The translations under genes were made by a program, and so were the position numbers. Under the pieces are notes generated by a model. That model was given only the letters and a program-made list of their open reading frames with translations, had not been told where the DNA came from and searched no databases. This document shows positions 1-8,462 of a stretch of 24,373 bases of DNA, piece by piece. This stretch comes from Pigoraptor chileana (Eukaryota; Opisthokonta; Filasterea): assembly GCA_943704495.1 (NCBI GenBank), contig CALSCR010000499.1, positions 1 to 24,373 of the forward strand, given 5' to 3'. Within the stretch, counting starts at the first letter, position 1. Each line of letters starts with the position of its first letter.

Positions 1-70
<70 letters not shown>
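1..70. repeat. (CA)n microsatellite at left edge
   Basis: A pure (CA)n tract fills the first 70 bases, followed by CA-rich sequence to about 125. It lies directly upstream of the last exon of a plus-strand gene, so it is most likely the 3' part of an intron whose polypyrimidine tract is replaced by CA repeats. Confidence 0.97.
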
Positions 71-74
<4 letters not shown>

Positions 75-137
75 TATACATACACATAAACTCAACCTCA
101 AACTCACACGCACACGCACACACCCATCGAACTCAAG

Positions 138-263
138 GGCGAGGAGTGCTACGCCCCTGGAAGCCGCAACATCCGCAACATGGATGTCTCGCCCACTGTT
201 CTTCATGCACTTGGGTTCGCACAACCCGACCTCTGGATCGGTCGGCCCGTCGAGGCCTTCTAG
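138..263 (+). CDS. Last exon of a type I phosphodiesterase / alkaline-phosphatase-superfamily hydrolase (partial)
   Basis: This exon encodes about 41 residues and a TAG stop at 261-263. It follows an AG acceptor at 136-137, and GGC-GAG-GAG runs open to the stop. The motif D-V-S-P-T-V-L-H-A-L-G, then P-D-L-W-I-G-R-P-V-E-A-F, matches the conserved C-terminal end of type I phosphodiesterase / nucleotide pyrophosphatase and related alkaline-phosphatase-fold enzymes (D-x-x-P-T-x-L-x-x-L-G followed by G-R-P). Those enzymes hydrolyse phosphodiester or phosphomonoester bonds at a two-metal site. The metal ligands lie upstream, outside the window, so the substrate cannot be judged. No C-terminal membrane anchor is visible. 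ATTAAA at 281 and AATAAA at 588 are possible poly(A) signals. The superfamily is fairly sure; the exact family is not. Confidence 0.7.
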   Translation, partial: GEECYAPGSRNIRNMDVSPTVLHALGFAQPDLWIGRPVEAF

Positions 264-995
264 GCATCCACTTGAATCACATTAAAGTATTCATTGGATA
301 CGTCTGCTCGCTTCTTGACGCGCATTGTACAATCTTATCGTTCTTGTGCCTGTTACGTTTTTGTTTCGTTTCCTTCTCGTTTGAGGTCTGTTTTTTTCTT
401 ATTTCCGTCTCCTCGTAAATACAGGCACTATATCCGCTTTGTTTTCCCGTACCGTGAAGTCCAATATTTGGATGCAATGAAGTGTTGTTAGTGCCAATGT
501 GCTTAACAGCTGTACGCAGTTTCTCGATGTAGTATCTCTAAAAAGTCGTGGAAACGTTGCCTCTGTCACAATCTTCGGTCAAACTCAAATAAACACGCGG
601 AAATATCCGCATTTATGCGACACGTGCGCACACATAGCCCATTGCGGACAGCATGCCCATGGCCACATCACACACACACATACGCACACACGCACACACG
701 CACACACATACCCTCTCCAATGAGCACACCATGCGAATGTGCACCACATCCATCCCTCATATTCCCTATACAGATTTTTGCATACGCCTAGCGATACTCG
801 GAGACAAATGCCGCTTCGCCGAACGCTTGTGACAAACGACCCCGCCATTAACCGCCAAAAACAGCATTACGACATAACCACGCAATACACGTCCTTCAAA
901 TCAGTTCCATTCGTATCCCCGACTGCACGGTATGGCAGCAAAACGCCCGCATCCACACACAAAGTGACAGTCGAGGTGATCCCAAAGAGAGATAT
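264..995. other. Convergent intergenic region
   Basis: This stretch lies between the 3' ends of the phosphodiesterase (plus) and COX4 (minus). I see no convincing exon. It holds possible plus-strand poly(A) signals (ATTAAA at 281, AATAAA at 588), a CA-rich microsatellite at about 668-708 and a CACGTG at 621. Confidence 0.6.
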
Positions 996-2101
996 TTACT
1001 TGTACTTGTCTGCGTTGATGCCAAACACGGGGTTTGCGTTCTCGCGGCGCTGGCGGTCGAGCTCAGCCTGCTTCCACTCGGTCGAGAGCGTAACGGGTGC
1101 AGGGCTCGCTACAGATGACGGCAACAGGAAATGCAAAAAGGGTCACGTGAGTACATGTGCGTGGACATGTGAGTGCGAATGCTTGCGTGCGTATGTACGT
1201 TTATCAATGTGCGTGTGCGTACATTACGTGTGAATGCACTGAGAAATATCATCTTGAAGTGAATCAAACAGTGGCACTAATGGCGTGAAGAAATTCAGCG
1301 CAAATACCGACAGACAAAACACGCATTCCAGCAAACAAACAAAGGCTCCGCTTACCGAGCTTGCGGGACCCAGCAAAGAGGAGGGTGGACAGTGCCAGGG
1401 CAAAGAAGACGTTGCCGGCAATGTACTTCCACTCGTTCTTGTTGACGAGGAGAGCCTCAGTGCGCGAGACAATGTAGGATGCACGGTACACTATAGACGC
1501 AAAGAAACGGAACCATTGATCAGCACAGAAAGGGCGAACGGCTGGGATGCAGTACATCACAGGTGGTGCAGAAAAAAACCCCTCCCAACTCATTGTCATA
1601 CCATTGTCTCTCCCCAAATAGAACAAAAATTTTGAATCCACAACGAAGAGCGATGCTAAAGAATTATTACAAGCCAAGGACAGCACAGATGTACGCCTAG
1701 ACACACTAATAGAAGCAGAATTAACAGATGCACTGGCTGGCTCACAAACGTCTGACACCAAGAAGACTTCAAAGAATAAATAAACAACTGGATGAATTAA
1801 AGAACCAATATAAAAATATAATAAACGGAAATGTGCACATCTATGCAAAAGAACGAGCAAAAGCGCCCTTCCTGCGCTTCCGCCAATGGACTGAGATAGA
1901 ACGCAATGAAGCTATGTGTGTCTACCCACAAGTGAGCTGCTCGTCCTTCGAGAGGGCGGTCCACGGCCCCTTCTCCTTCTGACGGAGGGGCGCCATGCCG
2001 GGGTTCTCAAGGAAGCGCTTGGGGCGCGAGACAACCCCGCTCACTTCAGCGGCGGCAGCGCGGAGCTGCATCGCCGTGCGCACAAGTCCGTTGCGAAGCA
2101 T
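996..2101 (-). CDS. COX4: Cytochrome c oxidase subunit IV (COX4 / yeast Cox5 family), three exons
   Basis: This is a nuclear-encoded subunit of mitochondrial complex IV in the inner membrane. Exons are 1930-2101, 1356-1490 and 996-1108, giving 139 residues. Donors are GTGGGT and GTAAGC, acceptors are TAG and TAG, and all phases match. The N-terminus M-L-R-N-G-L-V-R-T-A-M-Q-L-R is an Arg-rich, acid-free mitochondrial presequence. Next comes G-P-W-T-A-L-S-K-D-E-Q. Across the first splice, L-T-L-Y-R-A-S-Y-I matches the family's E-L-Y-R pattern. N-E-W-K-Y-I-A-G-N-V-F-F then opens the single transmembrane helix, parallel to the mammalian N-E-W-K motif. The C-terminus E-W-K-Q-A-E and N-P-V-F-G-I resembles fungal Cox5 (N-P-I-S-G-I). 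An in-frame ATG at 2122 would add seven residues. I chose the inner one because it starts the presequence cleanly. The family assignment is strong. Confidence 0.9.
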
Positions 2102-2265
2102 TTTTCCGTTTTTTCTGGACAACTGGTTTTAAACAACAAGCAGAAAAACAGTCAAAAGGATATAAATGGAGTTTTTCTTTTCAGGGATGGAAAGAGCGCG
2201 CGAGTGCTGTGTGGTGGTTGTCTTGCGTGATGGAAGCAAAGAGCAGCGAGTCCAACACCGAGAGA

Positions 2266-2268
<3 letters not shown>

Positions 2269-2296
<28 letters not shown>
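2269..2296. repeat. (TG)n microsatellite
   Basis: About 14 uninterrupted TG dinucleotides in the 5' flank of COX4. Confidence 0.95.
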
Positions 2297-2618
2297 ACAG
2301 GATGCATGCACGCATCGCCCAGATGTTCATACATACTTCCAGTCCGCATACACGCCAAGCCAATAGTCCATACAAAGTAGGGCGCCCAAACACCTACTAC
2401 GAGTAAGGCGCAGCACACTCTCGCACATTTTTGTCACGCCGCGCAATGTATGGGATGGGGTGAGGGTTTGGCCGCCAAAATAAATAATTTTTTAATTACC
2501 GGGCTCTGCTCGACCACGCTAATCTCAAGAATAGCCCCAAAAAGAGACAAATTACGGCGCAATGATCACATTAACAACGGGATGAGTGAGTCTGCCACTA
2601 CAACTCTTTTTGAATTCT

Positions 2619-2634
2619 CACGTGGTCTCACGTG
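2619..2634. promoter_or_regulatory. Paired CACGTG palindromes
   Basis: Two CACGTG hexamers start 10 bases apart (2619 and 2629), both preceded by CT. CACGTG is the E-box/G-box bound by bHLH-type factors. Their place about 520 bases upstream of COX4 suggests, but does not prove, a regulatory role. The motif is also frequent across the whole window. Confidence 0.35.
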
Positions 2635-3112
2635 AATTGAACTAAAACAGTGAAGTAGGCCAGACGGCGCCCAGCGCCAGTACTGATCAGTCCTCCCCCC
2701 GACTGTGCGCATTGCCGGCGCCGTCGACTATTACACGCGCCGCCCGATCACACTTCTATTGACTGTAAGGCAGTTGCTATCAACGGTCACAGCAATTGAA
2801 ATTCTAATTTAAGTACATGCACAATATGGGACGGACGGACGCCGCCGATACGTCGTGCGCAAATGGGCCGAACCTCACCGCCAAGCCCGGCTCTGTGGTC
2901 AGGTTGATTTTCGCACCCATACGTTCTTAGTCCTTAACCGATCATTCCCATACAAATGAACTTGAAATAAGCAAGGTAATTAATGACAGTGGTCCCCCCT
3001 CCCCAACCCACACTTGTCATTGGGGGCATAAAGATTCATTTAAGCGCCACAGTTGGAAATAGCGGCGGCACACCGATAAACTCTGGTAAGAGCGGAAAGT
3101 CACGTGCGCAGG

Positions 3113-5682
3113 CTACTGGTTGATGCGGGTGGTGGAAAACGATTTGGGGCCGTCGCTCTCAATTTGCTCCACAAGCTCAGCCAGTTCCTCGTCTGCAGTA
3201 ATGACAGAAAGGGACGGGAGCGTGTGTTAGATGCAAACCGAGAATCGAGAGATAGAGACCAACACAACGTAAAGTGAGCAGTCGCGCATTATGCACGAAT
3301 TCAGAAACCCACTGTGCTGGATCGCAAGAGCGGCGTGGTACTCGGCAACGCCGTCGGCAATGAGCTTCTCGGCCTTGACAACGTCTTCCTCGAGCGTGGA
3401 CAGCTCAAGGTATGTTTGGCCGAGCTGTATGTCGCCGCACCCACGAAGCGTTGATAAATTACAGTCACAAGGCATGCTTAGTGTCACCCCCATGCGTAGA
3501 AGCCCACGAGTGGCAGGCGACCAGCTGGACCCTCAAAAGACCAAAGGTGTACACAACACTGGAGCATACATGCACAAACAAACACAATACCTTCTGGTGG
3601 AACATAAACTGCCCGTCTTCTTCGTCCTTGACGCTGTCCAATGCTCCTTTGATCTTCTCGGACGCCTCCGTCAGCAGACGTCGCCGCTCAGCCGTGCGCG
3701 CGGCCTTCTCCGCATCACTTAGGGCCGGCTTATCCTTGCCCTTTGCCGCCGCACGCGCACCACTCTCCCCATCCTCCTCATCCTCCTCGTCCTCCTCGTC
3801 GCTCTCCTCGTCCTCGTCATCCAGGGCAAGGGCCTTTTGCAGCAGCGCAATGCCCCACCGACCAATGGGATACAAATCGGAGGAATTCAGCCGAGCCGAC
3901 TCGACAAACTTCTCAATCGCGAGATCGAGGTATTCATTCAGCCGGTCAATCTCATCGACTGACGGTGGACGAGTAAGCGCAACGAAAGCACACAACAGCA
4001 CATCGACACAGAAGATCAGTATGAAGATCATGAGGCCAATTAGCAAACACTGGTGAGAGCACGGTTGCTTGAACTTGTCACACGGGACGTATGTTAATGC
4101 TTACACAGGATTTCGGCATATGTCTGGATTGACTGCCCATAGAGAGCGAGCTCTGCTGCCCGGTCCTGGTCCGATGTGACAGTTGCAAGGGCCTGTATAA
4201 AGTAGGAATTGCCACTACAATGTCAGCGAAACAGGCGTGCCACCAAAAAAACGGACAAAGGAACCGACGTATACAAACAAAACATCTACCAGAAACATGC
4301 ATCAAGGGGAAGCACAACAGATATATGCAATCATCCTCATCGACCTCTTGGGCGCGGTCCACAATGCACACACACATTCTCACGCCCAGTCACACATACG
4401 CCACAGGCACACATGTAGACACTGGCACGAGGTACCAAGGCGGGCAACGCACCTTGGTGTAGCACTCCTTGCCGAGTTCGACATGCGATCGCTCATCCGC
4501 ACGCTTCTTTGCGGCGTCGGCCTCTTCTGCCTCGTCCTCATCAGTGGCCATCACAGCATCAGAGTGGTACAGCCGTGCCTGGATGCATGCACGAAGCACA
4601 ATGTGAGCCCATGGTAGTGCACTCGCGGCAAATGTAGTTATATCCCAGAGTTCGAACTCTCATGCATGAAGAAAAAAGTAACGGACAGGGAATACAGCTC
4701 AACCACATTGTACGCACACACACACACATACACACACACGCACACACGCACACACACACATACACACACATGCATACTACATACACACGCTCGTCCACAC
4801 ACACACCAGCTCAAAGTGAGACCGTCCCAGCGCAACAAGGACATCCTTGTCCGAATGTGCTTCCTTATCCTCCGCATCCGCCGCCAGCGACAACGCCTTT
4901 GTGAACTTCTCGACGGCAATCCGTGCGAAATCAGACACCTCGATGAAGCTGCCAAACTCAAGAGCCGTTGTGCCCCACCAGTAGTAAAACTCGCGCGTCT
5001 TCTTTGTTTCCGTCGCTTCCTCTTCGGTTACAAACGCATTGAGCGACATTTCGAACAGCCGCTGTGTTCGCATTTGGGGGATGTTACTGATTAATGTTCA
5101 ATGGCCCAACGCACTAACAACGATCAGGCACAGACATGCAAGTGGGGCGGCATGGCTTCCGACAAGCTCCACTGCGAAGAAGAAGCAGATGTAACTCGAT
5201 CTAGTGCATTGGAAGAAGAGCTGCACCCACCTGGCCTGCGATGGCATTGCCGCCGTGCATTTCTTCAAACGCAATTTTGAACAGACCGTGCGAGTCCGGA
5301 ACAACGCCATCGGGAAACTCAAACGTAATATCCCCACTCGCGCAACCGCCGCAATCCTCGTCATCGCAGCTGCCCTCGTGGCTCTCGCCGCCGTCCTCCT
5401 CATCGCTGTCTCCGAACACGGCATCGTCCACTGCATCGTGACCACTCCACCGGTTAACAAATAAATGGGGCTCGCAGTAGCATGTCTATGCACAATGCAC
5501 AATGGTGGGCTTCGGGAGTCATGCGCATTCACTGATATCCCCCTGGCATTGGCTTCACTGGCCCGCTTTTGCAGATCGCACTCACCAGCCTCCTCCCCCG
5601 CATCCTCCTCCACCTCCGCCTCTTCAACCTTGCGACGCTTGCTCTCAGGCTGGGCGGCGTTGGTGGGACGCTTCGGCGGCAT
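3113..5682 (-). CDS. Nro1/Ett1-like TPR-type helical protein, eight exons, 441 residues
   Basis: Exons are 5586-5682, 5231-5430, 4807-5061, 4453-4578, 4105-4192, 3591-3958, 3313-3424 and 3113-3192. All donors are GT, all acceptors AG, and all phases match. The start M-P-P-K-R-P is followed by a basic patch (E-S-K-R-R-K-V) that could be a nuclear localisation signal, then an acidic stretch. Helical repeats follow: F-Y-Y-W-W-G-T-T-A-L-E, A-R-I-A-V-E-K-F-T-K-A-L, L-V-A-L-G-R, I-G-R-W-G-I-A-L-L-Q-K-A-L, an Asp/Glu-rich insert, and L-G-Q-T-Y-L-E-L. The order of elements matches the fungal Ett1/Nro1 family as I recall it, including the acidic insert after the G-x-x-L-L-x-K-A helix, and the length is similar (about 400). 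Fungal members are nuclear. Nro1 inhibits the prolyl hydroxylase-like Ofd1, and Ett1 affects translation termination. NASP was the main alternative and fits less well. Function here is inferred by family only. Confidence 0.68.
4713..4803. repeat. CA-rich microsatellite in an Ett1-like gene intron
   Basis: Imperfect (CA)n with TA and CG interruptions fills the intron beginning just after the donor at 4806. In the transcript sense this is a TG tract extending the GTGTGT donor. Confidence 0.9.
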
Positions 5683-6056
5683 CTTCTTATAAGTATCGCA
5701 AACTGCGCCGTTACAACAGTAGTGAGTGGGTAATATGACAGCTGATATTGTTTTCATGAAGGAACGGTAGGGTAAAACAAAAGACGCTCACAGAAGGCGA
5801 GATGCAATTTTGCTCTGCCTGACACTGCAGACACGTGCAGGGATCCATCTGGACGTTACACATTATATGAGATTTTAGATAGGATTAATCAGGATTACTC
5901 CGCATTACTCCGGATAATATGAAATGATCACGTGAGGATCCTGGTTTTGTCGGCGGCCAGCACCACAGGTCAGCTAAATGGTCATAAGACAGACACAATC
6001 GCCCTGTGTATGAGTTGCTGTGTAAACTGATTGTGCGTCTAATAGTTATATTGAGA
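5683..6056. promoter_or_regulatory. Divergent intergenic region, probable bidirectional promoter
   Basis: Only about 374 bases separate the ATG of the Ett1-like gene (minus) from that of the small membrane protein (plus). Two CACGTG palindromes lie at 5832 and 5929; the second is the fuller TCACGTGA. A repeat of the ATTACTCCG type is near 5893-5912. No TATA box is obvious. Shared regulation is an inference from the arrangement. Confidence 0.4.
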
Positions 6057-6719
6057 ATGGCCGTGTGAGTAACGTGCTTCGTGCTCCCGCTGCTGGCCCT
6101 GCTGTGGTCGCTGATGGAGTTCTGGCTGCCGAAGAAGGACAAGGTGTGTTGTGTCAGTGGCCTATGTCAATGCAGACTGGCCGTCCGGGTGCACAGCAAT
6201 GTGGGAGCGTGCTGTATTATGAGCATTTTTCAGTGAAGGCTTCTCTATTCCCCGACCTCTTTGCTGCATCCATTCTTGCATATCATGCTACCATTGCTCA
6301 TAACTCCGCGCGAACTTTTCTTAATTGCATGCTGTTCAGCTTGTCCTTCAAGAGCCCCTTGCCACCCAGAACCCGCCGGTAATTCAACATACACACACAC
6401 ATGCACCGCACACACACGCACTACTCACACACACATATGAAACTCCCGTTCAATAATAATATGCATACACCACAAGCACGCACCACAAACACGCATACCA
6501 CAAACACCACACCACATACGCACGCACGCATATATATAGAAATCCATTCTTGAACCACTCACATTACTTGTCTCGCATTCACTCTTCCTCCATCCCACGC
6601 TTGTGAGTCATGTAACTGAGCTCATTGTGACCTTCTTTCTATTCCTGGACATTAATTATCAGGCTTATGACGATGCGCAGATGGATGCCGATGACTCTGT
6701 GAAGCAGAAAGATCAGTAG
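6057..6719 (+). CDS. Small UPF0729 (C18orf32)-like membrane protein; candidate selenoprotein with in-frame TGA
   Basis: Exons are 6057-6143 and 6663-6719, with donor GTGTGT, acceptor CAG, phase 0 and stop TAG at 6717-6719. The ATG at 6057 has A at -3 and G at +4. The fourth codon (6066-6068) is TGA, yet the next part is clearly coding: all 24 codons from 6072 to 6143 end in G or C and encode a hydrophobic helix (F-V-L-P-L-L-A-L-L-W) ending W-L-P-K-K-D-K. With TGA read as selenocysteine the product is 47 residues and begins M-A-V-U-V-T-C-F-V-L-P. As I recall it, human C18orf32 begins M-V-C-I-P-C-I-V-I-P, so U would sit on the first Cys of its C-x-x-C. A SECIS-like fold lies downstream at 6855-6912. 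Alternatively, TGA is not translated and an unseen upstream exon joins at the AG at 6068-6069. That a small gene exists is likely; the selenocysteine reading is a hypothesis. Confidence 0.5.
6386..6532. repeat. CA-rich low-complexity stretch in the small-gene intron
   Basis: Degenerate CACA/CACGCA and CACCACA repeats fill the middle of the 519-base intron (6144-6662) of the small membrane-protein gene, ending in a short (TA)n run near 6530. Confidence 0.8.
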
Positions 6720-6854
6720 AGAACAGGCGTGGTGTGCGTCTGTTGTCCTGCTCCCTCTGCGACTGACAGAACTGAGCGATGAGCTGCGTCCTCTGCTCCC
6801 CGCTGCTTTGGCGTCTTTTTTAGCGCTGCGTTTTTCGAATGGTCTTCACGCCCT

Positions 6855-6912
6855 GTGACGGGATCCAGCCAAAGCCGACACATGCGTGTTTGGAGGCTGA
6901 GTGTCCCTGAAT
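6855..6912 (+). promoter_or_regulatory. SECIS-like stem-loop in the 3' flank of the candidate selenoprotein gene
   Basis: The element begins 136 bases after the TAG of the small gene, on the same strand. GTGAC (6855-6859) and TGAA (6908-6911) could form the non-Watson-Crick UGA/GA core. Between them GGGA pairs with TCCC and CCAGCC with GGCTG, with a U-G pair and an internal loop. AAA at 6871-6873 begins 11 bases after GTGAC, the spacing of the conserved apical adenosines. A mini-stem follows (GACAC with GTGTT around ATGC), as in form 2 SECIS elements. Weak points are GUGA instead of the usual AUGA, an imperfect helix II and no clear helix I next to the core. Pairing was done by eye. Confidence 0.33.
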
Positions 6913-8329
6913 TAACAGCCCAGCAGCGACCCGTTGGGTTTGCTGTGAGTGGTGGCGGATGCCGCGAGAAACAACATTGCCATTTTGCCCTCCACTTACT
7001 GTAGCATGTTAATAATACCTGCAACCGACGAGGCTTACTGATTGACTGGCTGCCCTCAGTGTGGCTGTTGGCTTTGACTACTGTGCGTATGCATTGACAC
7101 GTGGCATTCTTCAAACCCTCACGGCAGCAAAAATATTGTCAGTCTCCTTTCCAGACACTGTCTTTTCGAGAGACAGGCGGTGTCGTCAGCACTAGCACCC
7201 ATGGCACTGTGTGGCTGAGCCTTTCTAACATGTCATGCCTGCCGCACATGATATGTATGAATATCCTCGGCGACAATGCTGTAGGTTCAGCAACTGACGT
7301 GGCATCTATCCTAGCTACCCGGACAGCCGCAGGAGGCTCTGCTTGAAGTTGCTTTATGTGCACGCGCTGCTACCAACGAGTGATTCAGTGGACTGTTTAC
7401 TGCAGCGAATAATATCTGCCTGGGCGTCAATGACAGTAGCAGCAGTCGGTCGTCGATTGGTTGAGTCGGACCGGCCGCTACTGACGGTGCTTATTACGGG
7501 GGGAAACTACAAAACCTGAATAATATTAGGCTGCTTGCCTCACCTTTGTCTACTGGATTCGTGTTCGGTATTTGATGTTGCACTTGTTACAGACGGGCCT
7601 CCGGCGGCGGCCAGGGCCTGGGTTGCCGCCATATATTAAGCGATAGTCACGGCGTCAAGGATAAATTAAATTCTGTAGTGGGGACTCGGACATAATGATT
7701 CTTTGGCTAACGATTGCGATGCCATCCGCCGGGATTACACTGACGAACTGCGGCGGCCACACGTTCGACTGCTCATAACCATTCCGACTGTGACAGCACT
7801 GTCTGTCTGTCAGTCGTGACAGCACGCCGCCCGGGCTGCAGCCGCTGTGACATCAGACAGGGTGTCTGAGAGACTGTCCAGACCTATTGTAAGCAAGCAG
7901 TCCGTCGCGGACCTCGTCCACTCTCTGGCTGCGACATTATGAGATATTGCATTTGTAGTAGTAACGGCCACTGCGGTAACAGCTGCATCTGACTCAGTCT
8001 GCGTCAGTGGAACGGAGTACACTGGACTGTATCTGGAGTTTAATTAACTGCGGTTGAGCGTTGTCGTTTGTCGGCTGAACCGATATAAAACACTTGCCAA
8101 TGGCAGGCATGACTCATAAGGTCTGAGACTGGAATTGATTGCATCTAACACTACCTTTGCTGACGGCTAATATCTCCCTTATTATTCATGAACTGCAAGT
8201 GTAGCTAAGTGTCTAATGTTGATTGTCAATGCATGAAGTCAGTCAACTGAAGGCAAGCTTCATTGACACATGACATAAAGGTGACAATGACGGCTACTCG
8301 GACAGCAAACGTTTTTAATTACATCCAAA
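6913..8329. other. Region without recognisable gene
   Basis: No reading frame here shows the GC-ending codon bias, splice pattern or family motifs of the neighbouring genes. It lacks the CA/TG repeats found elsewhere and is rich in GACT/CAGT words, including short degenerate direct and inverted repeats around 7429-7447 and 7783-7824. It may be 3' UTR, non-coding RNA, or an old decayed element. I cannot decide. Confidence 0.4.
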
Positions 8330-8335
8330 TTTATT
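8330..8335 (-). terminator. AATAAA poly(A) signal for VPS35L
   Basis: The minus strand reads AATAAA about 128 bases downstream of the VPS35L stop codon, a normal position for a cleavage/polyadenylation signal. Confidence 0.5.
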
Positions 8336-8462
8336 CAGTGAGGTGACGAGACTACTAGACAAAATATGGGCATGCGGATTTGGATATTCAAAGTAGCCGC
8401 CTCGCTTCACACGAACTGCAGGTAGCGACACACCAACACTCGTGTCAGATGCTGCCGCACGT

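Larger units (their letters stand above)
2102..3112. other. Intergenic region upstream of COX4 and downstream of the Ett1-like gene
   Basis: No exon is recognisable on either strand. The region contains the COX4 5' flank, a (TG)n microsatellite at 2269-2296, and paired CACGTG palindromes at 2619 and 2629. It also holds an AT-rich block near 2480-2500 and a C-rich stretch near 2993 that can form a weak hairpin with flanking sequence to about 3026. The COX4 promoter must lie in the proximal part, but I see no defined core element. Confidence 0.5.

Noticed and set aside
2983-3026. Hairpin with C-rich and G-rich arms near the Ett1-like 3' end
   Set aside because: Pairing is short and interrupted, and no comparable element occurs at the other genes, so I do not call a terminator.
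4600-4665. tRNA-like B-box (GTTCGAACTC) with an upstream TGG motif
   Set aside because: The T-arm does not pair as five plus seven bases, no acceptor stem closes, and the site lies inside an intron of the Ett1-like gene.
3113-5682. NASP/Hif1 (SHNi-TPR) identity for the TPR-type gene
   Set aside because: NASP has its acidic insert in an early TPR and a different motif order. Helix order, insert position and length fit Nro1/Ett1 better.
7380-8030. Possible transposon remnant with inverted repeats
   Set aside because: The inverted words are short and degenerate. I find no target-site duplication, no paired terminal repeats and no transposase frame.
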